The notes under the pieces are model-generated. The model did no database searches and was not told where the DNA came from. It saw nothing but the letters and a program-made list of their open reading frames with translations. This document shows positions 36,793-44,720 of a stretch of 64,000 bases of DNA, in pieces. The stretch spans positions 62,001 to 126,000 of the forward strand of contig CAZXMW010000005.1 of NCBI GenBank assembly GCA_964641415.1, given 5' to 3'. This DNA is from JAHECW01 sp964641415 (GTDB lineage: Bacteria > Acidobacteriota > Thermoanaerobaculia > Thermoanaerobaculales > Sulfomarinibacteraceae). Position numbers and translations under genes: made by a program. The stretch's first letter is position 1, and the number at the start of each line of letters is the position of its first letter.

Positions 36793-37470
36793 GTGAGCCT
36801 CCTGCGAGCCGGGAGATTCTACCGTATGCACCGAGCACCGCCGGGCCCGGCTGCGCCGGACCGGGCGGCGCTCGCTGCAACCGATGTGCTGCGCACATCG
36901 GAGGAGCAGAGGAATCTCCCCGCGTCCGAGGATGATTTGTCTCCCTCTCCCTCTCCCTCTCCCTCTCCCCTTCCTTTCCCTTGTTCGCCTCCCGTGCCCG
37001 AAGTCGCTGACAGCCGCCGGCCGCCCTTCAAACGCCAGGCATCCCTGCCTGGCGTCGCGGGCCTCCCGGTTCCGCGGCACCCCGCCGCCCGCCACGCCCG
37101 TGTCGGCAGGCTGGAAGCCCGCCGCTCCACTTGGAACAGCGATCGAATCGATCCCGATTCCGATCCCGAGATGCTGTCACCTCCGGCCTGAACTCGGACA
37201 CGGGCGCGGGCACGGAGGTGGCCGCGGGTCCGGTCTGCCCGCTGACCGCTGCCGCTGATCGCCGCCCCCTGGTCGCTGCCCCTGATCACTGTCTCTGATT
37301 GCCGCCGCTGGTCGCTGCCGCTGCCCACCGTTCCATCGGCTACAGGTACGGGCACGGACCCGGAGCCGGACCCGCATCCGGACCCGGAGGCGGCGTCCGG
37401 GCGGTTCGGCGCGTCCGACGCGCCGCCGCAATTCGTCCGACGAATTGCTGCCCCGGTGTAAGCTCATGCC
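36793..37470. other. Gene-free 0.68-kb region with several repeat types
   Basis: No convincing gene. Visible structures: five CTCCCT hexamers (36941-36970); a perfect hairpin ACGCCAGGCA (37032-37041) / TGCCTGGCGT (37046-37055); a GGCAGGCT/AGCCCGCC hairpin with one mismatch (37105-37123); imperfect GATCCC/GATTCC units (37148-37170); degenerate GCTGCC/GCTGAT units (37249-37330); and GGTACGGGCACGG-type hexamers (37345-37394). The promoter of the next gene is not obvious. Confidence 0.7.
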
Positions 37471-38178
37471 ATGCCGGAGCCAGCGGGACCGCCCCGCCAC
37501 ACCGCCTTCGACTGGCGAATCTACGCCGACGCGACCCTGGCGGGGTTGAGCGCGCTGGTGCCGCTGCCGCTGGTGGACCTGGCCTTCGAGGCCTACTTCC
37601 GGAGGCGGATCCCGGCGGCGATCGGACGTGCCCGCGGCCGCCGGCCGGCGGAGGGGGCGCGGCGCCGCTTCGGCCGGGGCTCGGGACGGCTGCTGTCGGC
37701 GGCCGGGTGCCTGGCCCTTCCGCTGCTGCTCGCGCGCTACGTCGTCAAGAAGCTCTGGCGCAAGGTGATCTACGTCTTCGCGATCGCCGATGCAAGCTCC
37801 CAGGTGAGCGCCTACTGGCACCGCGCCTACCTGCTCGATCACATCATCCGGGCCGGACATGCCGGACCCGAGGTCGACTGGCCGCGCTCGGCAAGGGTCG
37901 CCGACAGGGTCCTCGAGGCGACCGACACCGGACCTTTGACGGGGCTGGCGCGACAGGTTGTGGCAAGTAGCCATCGGGTGCTGCGGCTGCTGATCCGTGC
38001 CCGGCGTCACGGCGCAGCGGAGGAGGCCGACTCGCTGGCGGCGATCCTGCGCTCGCACTGGGACGCGGCGGAGGGATCGCTCATCCGGGTCGCTCTGCGC
38101 TACAACGAGGCCTACGCCAGCTCCCTCGAGCTCGAGCCGCCGTTGGCGGTTGAGAAGTCGGTCGAAGATCCGCGATAA
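37471..38178 (+). CDS. Hypothetical protein with central hydrophobic segments
   Basis: A 235-residue protein that I do not recognise. Two hydrophobic stretches (about 24-42, LAGLSALVPLPLVDLAFEA, and about 73-95, SAAGCLALPLLLARYVV) separated by a strongly basic loop (RARGRRPAEGARRRFGRG) suggest membrane association; the C-terminal half is amphipathic helical. The stop overlaps TAATG and a lipoprotein gene begins 20 bases later, so they may form an operon with the sulfatase-like gene downstream. Confidence 0.65.
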   Translation: MPEPAGPPRHTAFDWRIYADATLAGLSALVPLPLVDLAFEAYFRRRIPAAIGRARGRRPAEGARRRFGRGSGRLLSAAGCLALPLLLARYVVKKLWRKVIYVFAIADASSQVSAYWHRAYLLDHIIRAGHAGPEVDWPRSARVADRVLEATDTGPLTGLARQVVASSHRVLRLLIRARRHGAAEEADSLAAILRSHWDAAEGSLIRVALRYNEAYASSLELEPPLAVEKSVEDPR

Positions 38179-38198
38179 TGCGTACCGGAGGCACCACC

Positions 38199-38396
38199 AT
38201 GAAACAGCTGATCACCGTCTCGTTGATTCTGACCTTCGCCGTCGTCCTCGGCTGCGCGCCGCAGGACAGCACGCCGGCCGACGAGCCGGGACCGGCATCA
38301 GACGAACCGATCACGGAGGAGAACTTCGAGTCGGGCGAGCCCGAAGCGCTCGAGGAGGGCGAGGAACTGACCGAGTCGGAGGATGCCCTCCCGTAA
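38199..38396 (+). CDS. Small acidic lipoprotein
   Basis: A 65-residue protein: lipoprotein signal with lipobox VLGC (Cys18 or so) followed by about 47 residues that are almost entirely D, E, P, S and T. No fold is predicted; it is probably a disordered acidic envelope peptide. GGAGG seven bases before ATG 38199 supports the start over ATG 38178. It lies between the hypothetical membrane gene and the sulfatase-like lipoprotein, with 18 bases to the latter. Confidence 0.7.
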   Translation: MKQLITVSLILTFAVVLGCAPQDSTPADEPGPASDEPITEENFESGEPEALEEGEELTESEDALP

Positions 38397-38414
38397 TCGA
38401 AGGCGGTGTTTTCG

Positions 38415-40589
38415 ATGCCGAAAGACCGACGCCCGCTGCGATATCGATCGCGAGCAGTCCTTTCCGGTTTGTTGTTCGCCGCGCCATTTCTTGGCTGCAG
38501 CCCGGCGCTCACCGACGACGCCATGGTCGATCAGCTCAACGGCCGCTTCGTCGCGAATGACGGCGTCTACGTCGTTGCCGACCGGGCGTGGCGGCGTGAG
38601 GGCGCTGATGGAGGCTCCTTCCGAAAGACCGCGAGCTTCATCGTTGTCGTGAAGAGTGACGCGCCGGCTGGATTGCGCTTTTCCCTGACCCCGGATCCCG
38701 CCACCGCCGAGATGCACTTTCTGGCCAGGTGGAACGGTCATCCCTTGTGGGAGGAAGCACGACGTCCTGGTGACAACGGTTTCGTGGTCGAGATCGATGC
38801 AGATCGGCTCGACCCAGGTCGGCACCACCTCAGTCTGGATCGCGTCAAGGGACCCGACGAGCCGGCTGATCGTGCTCGTGGCCGCAACGTTTTCACGACC
38901 GTCGAAGCGACCCGGCTTGACGCCGAGGGCGAGCGACCGCAGCGGATCCTCGACAACGGGTACCTGGCGAGGTTTCTCGACTTCGGGGTGACCTCGAGGG
39001 CTCCGACCCGGTTGAGCGGGAACCTCTTCCTCGGGTCGCAGCGCCTCGCGGTGCCGCTGCGCGGCGACGAGTCCGAGCTCCGGTTCACCCTCGACAACGC
39101 CACCGGCGACCCCGCGCGCTTTTCCGCCACCATCGACGGTCGGTCGGTGCTCGAGACCGAGGTGGCGCCGCTCGATCATCGGGCGGTCCGGTTCGAGGTG
39201 CCGTCGGGCGGTCGAGAGATGGTGCTCGAGACCGAGGGCCGCCCCGGCGGCTGCCTGCTGTGGGGTGCACCGCACGCCTACCGCGCCGAGGAGACGTCCC
39301 GACCGCCGGTCCTGCTCATCACCCTCGACACGACTCGCCGCGACGCCGTCGCGCCCTACAGCTCGCGCCCGGAGCTGACCCCGAACATCGCGGCCTTCGC
39401 GGGTCGGGCCACGGTCTACACCAACGCATACGCTACCGCACCCTGGACCCTGCCGAGCCACGCCTCCATGTTCACCGGAATGTACCCGTCGCACCACCGC
39501 GCCGGCGTGGTGGACGACGTCTTGGCCGAGAGCTGGTTCACCTTGGCCGAGAGGTTCCGTGCCGGGGGCTACCGCACTGCAGGCTTCATCGGTGGCCACA
39601 TGACCTCGTCGAGCTTCGGTGTCGCGCAGGGGTTTTCGGTGTTCCGGGATCCGAGGGGCGACCAGGAGCCCGGGAACGTGCTGACCGACGCCGCCGTCGA
39701 GCTGCTCGAAACCGACGGCGATCTGCCGCTGTTCCTGTTCGTCAACTACTTCGATCCGCACGCACCTTACTCCGCTCCCGCCTTCTTTCGGCAGCGCCTC
39801 GAGGTTCCCGAGCTCGCGCGGACCGTCGCGGACCACCCCGAGTGGGGGCCGTACGCCCGCGGCGAGCCCGGCTCCTGGAGCGCTGTCGTGAACAGTGACG
39901 CCGCCGATGACGATGATGGTCTCGCCTACCTCCGCGCCCGCTACGACGCCGAGGTGGCTTTCATGGATGCCGAGATCGGCAGGCTGTTCGCCGCGCTCGA
40001 CGACCGGGGCTTGTTCGACGACGCCCTCGTCGTGCTCGTCTCTGATCACGGTGAGTTCATGGGTGAGCAGGGTTTGTTTTCTCACTCCTATCGCTTGGAT
40101 CGAGAGCTCACGGCGGTGCCGCTGCTCATCAAGTGGCCCGGCCAGCGTGACGGGGAGGTCGTCGACGCCCTCGTGTCGCACGTCGACCTCTACCCGGCCA
40201 TCGCGGCCGCCGCCGGTCTCGACGTGCCGTCTTCGGACGGGATCGGCTTCGGTCGGGGTGACGTCGGGCGGCTGTCGGCTCGCGAACGGGTGTTCATGGA
40301 AGAGCACAAGAGCCGCTTCCATCAGCTGCCCGGGCCGTTTTGGATCGCCGACCACCTGTTCGGACTCCAGTGGCTCGATCGCCGCGAGGTGCTCTACGAC
40401 GGAGTCATCGAGTGCGAACAGCGGCTCGGCGATGCCTGGGTGTCCGCCGACTGTGCGCGATCGTGGCGAGAAGGATTGGCGCTGCTGTCCGACGCCATGC
40501 GGGCCACCCTCGAGCTCGACGTCGAGGTCTCGGAGGCCGATCTCGACGAGGCCGAGGCCGAACGGTTACGTGCCCTGGGCTATCTGTAG
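38415..40589 (+). CDS. Sulfatase/alkaline-phosphatase superfamily lipoprotein, Thr at the formylglycine position
   Basis: A 724-residue exported enzyme: lipobox FLGC in the signal, an N-terminal beta-rich domain (about 40-290) of unknown role, then a sulfatase fold from about 300. Metal and phosphate/sulfate-site landmarks are LITLDTTRRDAV, FLFVNYFDPHAPY and LVSDHGEFMGEQG. The position normally held by Cys/Ser of the formylglycine motif (C/S-x-P-S-R) reads T345-L-P-S-H349, so classical FGly activation is not possible; a Thr nucleophile as in phospho-transferases of the superfamily is plausible. It ends in ERLRALGYL, a tail shared with the convergent gene. ATG 38415 is used; GTG 38406 is possible. 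Confidence 0.85.
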   Translation: MPKDRRPLRYRSRAVLSGLLFAAPFLGCSPALTDDAMVDQLNGRFVANDGVYVVADRAWRREGADGGSFRKTASFIVVVKSDAPAGLRFSLTPDPATAEMHFLARWNGHPLWEEARRPGDNGFVVEIDADRLDPGRHHLSLDRVKGPDEPADRARGRNVFTTVEATRLDAEGERPQRILDNGYLARFLDFGVTSRAPTRLSGNLFLGSQRLAVPLRGDESELRFTLDNATGDPARFSATIDGRSVLETEVAPLDHRAVRFEVPSGGREMVLETEGRPGGCLLWGAPHAYRAEETSRPPVLLITLDTTRRDAVAPYSSRPELTPNIAAFAGRATVYTNAYATAPWTLPSHASMFTGMYPSHHRAGVVDDVLAESWFTLAERFRAGGYRTAGFIGGHMTSSSFGVAQGFSVFRDPRGDQEPGNVLTDAAVELLETDGDLPLFLFVNYFDPHAPYSAPAFFRQRLEVPELARTVADHPEWGPYARGEPGSWSAVVNSDAADDDDGLAYLRARYDAEVAFMDAEIGRLFAALDDRGLFDDALVVLVSDHGEFMGEQGLFSHSYRLDRELTAVPLLIKWPGQRDGEVVDALVSHVDLYPAIAAAAGLDVPSSDGIGFGRGDVGRLSARERVFMEEHKSRFHQLPGPFWIADHLFGLQWLDRREVLYDGVIECEQRLGDAWVSADCARSWREGLALLSDAMRATLELDVEVSEADLDEAEAERLRALGYL

Positions 40590-40623
40590 TGGGGCGTCGG
40601 TCTCACTCGAGATAGCCCAGGGC
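40572..40623. terminator. Inverted repeat formed by the 3' ends of two convergent genes
   Basis: GCCCTGGGCTATCT (40572-40585) is the exact complement of AGATAGCCCAGGGC (40610-40623). Each arm is the last coding stretch (ALGYL) of one sulfatase-like gene, so the coding ends themselves make a 14-bp stem across a 24-base loop. It could terminate transcription from both sides. Confidence 0.6.
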
Positions 40624-41964
40624 GCGGAGCTGATCCTCCTGGGCCTTGGCGGCGGCGAGGGCGAGGTCGAATCGGACCCGCTGCCCGGTCTTGTTCAACC
40701 AGTCGTCGAGGGCTGAGACGAGCGGCTTGAAACGGGGGTGCCCGCCCGTGTAGAGGTTCTCGAGCTCGAGGGGATCGGCGTGGGTGTCGTAGAGGGTGAC
40801 CGAGCTGTCCAGGCCGTCGAGGATGAGGTGGAATCGTCCGTCGTCGACGCTACGGTACTTGGACTGGTCCGAGAACGCGAAGCCGCGGGAGGCATCCGCG
40901 CCCTCGATCATCGGCATCAGGCTCGTGCCCTCCATGGCGACCCCGTCACCCGGGACGCCGGTGAGTTCCAGCACTGTCGGCAGCAGATCGACGAGCTGGA
41001 CCGGGTCCGACACGCGGCCTGGGCGCGCTCCATCGGGCAGGCGGACGAGCAGTGGCACGTGGGTCAGCGTGTTCCACACGCCCCGGCAGTGCTTGACGTG
41101 GCCGTGCTCGAGAAACTCCTCGCCGTGGTCGGCGGTCACGATGAGCAGCGACCGTTCGAGCACCCCGGTCGCCTTTAAACCGGTGATGAGGTTGCGGAAC
41201 ATGACGTCGAAGTAGACGATCTCGTCGTCGTAGAGGTCGATGAGGTACTGGATGTCGCTGTCATCGATGTCGACCTTCGGGCCGTTGTCGTACAGCATCT
41301 CGCCAATGGGGTTGGGGTTGCCCGCCGTGATGAAGTCGTGTCCGTCGTACTCCCCGGCGAAGGTGCGGTGGGTCTTCGGGGCCTGGTAGAAGTCGTGCGG
41401 GTCCATGTAGTGGAGATAGAGGAAATAAGGTTCCGGGAGGGTTTCAAGGATCTCCTCGGCCGTCCGATTGACGCACTCGGCCGTCTTCCACAGACAGGAC
41501 TCGTCGAAGACGTCGAACCCGCGACCGAATCCCGCGAAGGGGTTGTGCTCGCTCGGGGTGGCTCGCACGATGGGGCTTGCCGACACCGCCGCCGTCGCGT
41601 ACCCGTTTGGTTTGAGAAGCTCGGCCATAGACGGGTATTGCTCAGGGATGCCCAGGTCGCCTGAACCGCGACGATAGAAGTCGAAGGCGTAGCGGGAAGT
41701 CAGGAGCGAGTTGACGGATGGATAGGTGCAGCCCGACTGAGACCGGGCCCGCTCGAAAACGACGCTCTCCGCAGCCAGGGTGTCGAGAAACGGCGTCGTA
41801 GCCCGGGGGTAACCGTGGAGCGAGGTGTGGTCGGCGCGAAGCGTATCGACCAACACGAAGATGACGTTGGGAGGGGTGGCGGGCTGGGCCGGCGCCGGAC
41901 CCTGTTCGGGGTTGACGCAGGCGGCAGTCACAACGACAAGCGGGACAAAAAGAAGTCGCGACAT
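40603..41964 (-). CDS. Sulfatase/alkaline-phosphatase superfamily lipoprotein (second copy)
   Basis: A 453-residue exported protein. Lipobox VTAAC (Cys16), then VIFVLVDTLRADHTS (metal Asp40), FLYLHYMDPHDFY and LIVTADHGEEFLEHGH, all standard for the superfamily. The FGly site aligns as T80-Y-P-S-V with a Cys at 79 just outside the canonical position, so again no C/S-x-P-S-R. The C-terminus is QLRALGYLE, as in the convergent gene. It lacks the large N-terminal beta domain of its neighbour. The substrate cannot be read from the sequence; sulfate or phosphate esters on surface glycans or lipids are possible. Confidence 0.85.
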   Translation of the reverse strand: MSRLLFVPLVVVTAACVNPEQGPAPAQPATPPNVIFVLVDTLRADHTSLHGYPRATTPFLDTLAAESVVFERARSQSGCTYPSVNSLLTSRYAFDFYRRGSGDLGIPEQYPSMAELLKPNGYATAAVSASPIVRATPSEHNPFAGFGRGFDVFDESCLWKTAECVNRTAEEILETLPEPYFLYLHYMDPHDFYQAPKTHRTFAGEYDGHDFITAGNPNPIGEMLYDNGPKVDIDDSDIQYLIDLYDDEIVYFDVMFRNLITGLKATGVLERSLLIVTADHGEEFLEHGHVKHCRGVWNTLTHVPLLVRLPDGARPGRVSDPVQLVDLLPTVLELTGVPGDGVAMEGTSLMPMIEGADASRGFAFSDQSKYRSVDDGRFHLILDGLDSSVTLYDTHADPLELENLYTGGHPRFKPLVSALDDWLNKTGQRVRFDLALAAAKAQEDQLRALGYLE

Positions 41965-42052
41965 GGCCGGACTCTAGCACGATCGACGGGGTTGGTCGCC
42001 AGACGGATGGACATCCGTATACTCGGGTGGTGATCCGTCCCGGGAGGTGGCC

Positions 42053-42928
42053 TTGGAGAATTGGTGGCGAGCACTTGTCGTATTGGTGTCGATGGTTGTC
42101 CTCGGTTGCGGCTCGGAGCCCGCTCCCGATGACGAATCAGTGACCGGGCCCGTGCTGCCTGACACGATCGCCGGACTGTCGGTGGCCGGCGAGCCCGAGC
42201 ACTACGACACCGAGTCGATCTACGCCTACATCAACGGACATGCCGAGGTCTACCTGGCCTACGGCATGCAGCGCTGCCTGTCGCAGCGGTACATCGGCCC
42301 GGACGGCGCCGGCGAGATCGTCGTCGACCTGTTCGAGATGGCGTCGCCGTCGGACGCCTTCGGCGTTTACAGCCACGATCGAAGCGGCGAGACCGTTCCG
42401 GTCGGCAACCAGGGCGTCTACCGCCACGGCTGGCTGTCCTTCTGGCAGGGCTCCTGGTACGGCTCGGTGACCGATGTGAGCGGCGCCGACGAGGCGCGGG
42501 CCGCCGTGCTCGCCGTCGCCCGGGCCGTGGCCGGCGCGCTGCCGGAGGGCGGCGAGGTGCCGGAGCTCGTCGGGCGGCTGCCGGCCGAGCTGGTCGATCA
42601 GCAGACCGTGTGCTACCTGCACAGCCCGCAGGTGCTCAACGCCCATGTTGATGTCGGCAGCGACAATCCATTCGGCCTTGGCGAGGGCGCCGAGGCGGCG
42701 GTGGGGCGGATCGCCGGCGAGGGCACCCGCGGTCACGCGCTGGTGGTGCGCTACCCGACCGGGCGGGCGGCGGCGGATGTCGATGCCGGGCTGCGTCGCG
42801 GCGAGGCCGGGGATCGACCGGATATGCTCGTCGGCCTGCGCGGCGCGCTGCTCGCCGCCGTGGTCGGCGAGGTCGACGACGAGCGGGCCGAGGGCCTGCT
42901 CGAGGAGATGCTGAGAGGTGAACCGTGA
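42053..42928 (+). CDS. DUF6599-family lipoprotein
   Basis: A 291-residue lipoprotein with lipobox VVLGC soon after a hydrophobic signal. The body starts with LPDTIAGLSVAGEPEHYDTESIYAYINGHAEVYLAYGMQ..., the recognisable DUF6599 opening (Y-I-N-G-x-A-E-x-Y), and continues with VDLFEMASPSDAFGVYS. No catalytic motif is known for the family. The start is ambiguous: TTG 42053 has GGGAGG five bases upstream, GTG 42047 sits inside that site. It overlaps the DUF362 gene by four bases (GTGA), so the two proteins are co-translated and probably cooperate. Confidence 0.8.
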   Translation: MENWWRALVVLVSMVVLGCGSEPAPDDESVTGPVLPDTIAGLSVAGEPEHYDTESIYAYINGHAEVYLAYGMQRCLSQRYIGPDGAGEIVVDLFEMASPSDAFGVYSHDRSGETVPVGNQGVYRHGWLSFWQGSWYGSVTDVSGADEARAAVLAVARAVAGALPEGGEVPELVGRLPAELVDQQTVCYLHSPQVLNAHVDVGSDNPFGLGEGAEAAVGRIAGEGTRGHALVVRYPTGRAAADVDAGLRRGEAGDRPDMLVGLRGALLAAVVGEVDDERAEGLLEEMLRGEP

Positions 42929-43821
42929 GTGAACGGCAAGGGTTGAATCGACGGCAGTTCTTCAGGATCGGCTCGGGGGCGGCCGCCGCCGGAATGCTCG
43001 GCGGCCGAGTCGCGGTTGGCGACGATGCCTTGCCGGTGACCACCAGCAGGGTGGTGCTGGTCCGAGAGCGCGAGGTCATCGACGGCGAGGGTCGACTCGA
43101 CGGCGAGCTGCTCCACGAAATGCTCAACCGAGCCATGAGAGCGCTGTTCGAGACCGACTCGAACGAGGCGGCCTGGAGGCGTGTGGTGTCGGCCGACGAC
43201 GTGGTCGGCATCAAGTCCAACGTCTGGCGCCACCTGCCGACCCCGCCCGCCCTCGAGGACGCGATTTGTGCAGAAATCGTCGGTGTCGGCGTCGATCCCG
43301 GCGACATCGCCGTCGACGACCGCGGTGTTCGACGCAACCCGGTGTTCCAGCGGGCCACCGCGTTCGTCAACGTCAGGCCGCTGCGCACCCACAACTGGTC
43401 GGGTCTCGGCACCTGCCTCAAGAACCCGATCATGTTCGTGCCCCGGCCGCCCGAGTACCACGGCGACTCGTGCGCGCCCCTCGGCGCGATCTGGCGATTG
43501 CCCGAGCTCGAGGGCAAGATCAAGCTCAACATCCTGGTCATGCTGACGCCGCAGTTCCACGGCGTCGGGCCGCACAGCTTCTCCAAGGAGTACGTGTGGC
43601 CGTACCGCGGACTGATTGTCGGCGTCGACCCGGTCGCGGTGGACGCCACCGGCGCCCGCATCATCCGCGCCAAGCGCGACCTGTACTTCGGCGAGCCGAG
43701 CCCGATCAGCCCGCCGCCCCATCACATCGAGATCGCGGGCAGCCGCTACGGCCTCGGGGTCTCGGACCCGGCCACCATCGACCTGGTGCGGCTGGGCTGG
43801 CGGGAGGACGTTTTCATCTGA
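42925..43821 (+). CDS. Tat-exported DUF362 protein
   Basis: A 298-residue protein with a twin-arginine signal NRRQFFRIGS (8-17) and a DUF362 body: DDVVGIKSNVW, then RNPVFQRATAFVNVRPLRTHNWSGLGTCLKNPI, then GVDPVAVDATGARII. DUF362 proteins are frequently attached to or near Fe-S modules, but no Cys cluster is present here. Starts at GTG 42925 overlapping the DUF6599 stop. The pairing of DUF6599 and DUF362 suggests an envelope function that is still unknown. Confidence 0.82.
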   Translation: MSERQGLNRRQFFRIGSGAAAAGMLGGRVAVGDDALPVTTSRVVLVREREVIDGEGRLDGELLHEMLNRAMRALFETDSNEAAWRRVVSADDVVGIKSNVWRHLPTPPALEDAICAEIVGVGVDPGDIAVDDRGVRRNPVFQRATAFVNVRPLRTHNWSGLGTCLKNPIMFVPRPPEYHGDSCAPLGAIWRLPELEGKIKLNILVMLTPQFHGVGPHSFSKEYVWPYRGLIVGVDPVAVDATGARIIRAKRDLYFGEPSPISPPPHHIEIAGSRYGLGVSDPATIDLVRLGWREDVFI

Positions 43822-44041
43822 GACCGCGCGACACTGCGGAGTCGAGCTCGCCGCGCGCAGCGCCGAGGGGCCCGGTGTCGGCGGTCGCCGAGAGGCCCGA
43901 TGCCTCGACGACGATGACGTGGGGGAGGTCGGGGCTGTCGGGGTAGGTCTCGCGGCCATCGATCCGCCGGCGGTGAGGGCGACGTCCGCATTCGAAAGCG
44001 TCTCAGGACACCGACCGGTTTCCTCGGATTCTCGGGTGAGG

Positions 44042-44071
44042 TATAATCTACCTTGAAAGGTAGAGAGGTAG
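44042..44071 (+). promoter_or_regulatory. vapBC promoter and operator
   Basis: A perfect -10 box TATAAT (44042-44047) runs into a palindrome CTACCTT (44048-44054) GA AAGGTAG (44057-44063), followed by a third half-site AGGTAG (44066-44071) just before the start codon. Position and symmetry fit autoregulation by the VapB-VapC complex. Confidence 0.7.
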
Positions 44072-44073
44072 AA

Positions 44074-44334
44074 GTGCCGCTCAGCATCAAGCACCCGGAA
44101 GCGGATCGGCTCGCTCGCGAGCTCGCTGCCCGAACCGGTGAGAGCCTCACCGAGGCCGTCATCAAGGCTCTCAAGGAGCGTCTGCAGCGCGAGGCAGGAC
44201 GGGCGAGGGTCCGCCGCCTGAGCGACGAGCTCGGCCGGATCGGCGCACGGTGCGCCGCGCTTCCGGTGCTCGACGACCGGGCCACCGAAGAGATCATCGG
44301 CTACGACGAGGACGGGGTGCCCCGCTCATGGTGA
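44074..44334 (+). CDS. vapB: VapB-family antitoxin
   Basis: An 86-residue antitoxin of the Rv0623/PSK type: the N-terminal PLSIKHPEADRLARELAARTGESLTEAV is the ribbon-helix-helix DNA-binding module; the C-terminal part (VLDDRATEEIIGYDEDGVP) is the typical toxin-binding tail. GTG 44074 is chosen because AGAGG lies five bases upstream; a TTG at 44053 falls inside the operator. Overlaps vapC by seven bases. Confidence 0.92.
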   Translation: MPLSIKHPEADRLARELAARTGESLTEAVIKALKERLQREAGRARVRRLSDELGRIGARCAALPVLDDRATEEIIGYDEDGVPRSW

Positions 44335-44720
44335 TCGACACCTCTGCGGTGGTGGCGATTCTCCTCGACGAGACCGAGTCGCCGGTGATCCGGCGCGCCA
44401 TCGAGGACGACCCCATCCGGATGATGTCGGCGGCGTCCTTCGTCGAGGCCGCCATGGTGATCGAGACCCGCTTCGGCGAGGCCGGTGGCCGGGAGCTGGA
44501 CCTTCTTCTGCACACAGCCCGGATCGAGCTGATCCCGGTCGACCGGGAGCAGGCCGAGCTGGCACGGGACGCCTTCAGGCACTTCGGCAAGGGTCGGCAT
44601 CGTGCCGGGCTGAACTTCGGCGACTGCTTCAGCTACGCCCTGGCGCGGGTGTCGGGGGAGCGGTTGCTCTGCAAGGGCGACGACTTCGGGCACACCGACG
44701 TGCCCTCGGTGTTCGGCTGA
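44328..44720 (+). CDS. vapC: VapC toxin, PIN-domain ribonuclease
   Basis: A 130-residue PIN-domain RNase with the acidic Mg-binding residues Asp4 (MVIDTSA), Glu40 (SFVEAAM), Asp99 (NFGDCFSYALA) and Asp118/119 (CKGDDF). VapC toxins cleave tRNA or rRNA when free of antitoxin. Starts within the vapB 3' end. Its stop is immediately next to the stop of the convergent trans-sulfuration gene, leaving no room for a terminator. Confidence 0.94.
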   Translation: MVIDTSAVVAILLDETESPVIRRAIEDDPIRMMSAASFVEAAMVIETRFGEAGGRELDLLLHTARIELIPVDREQAELARDAFRHFGKGRHRAGLNFGDCFSYALARVSGERLLCKGDDFGHTDVPSVFG

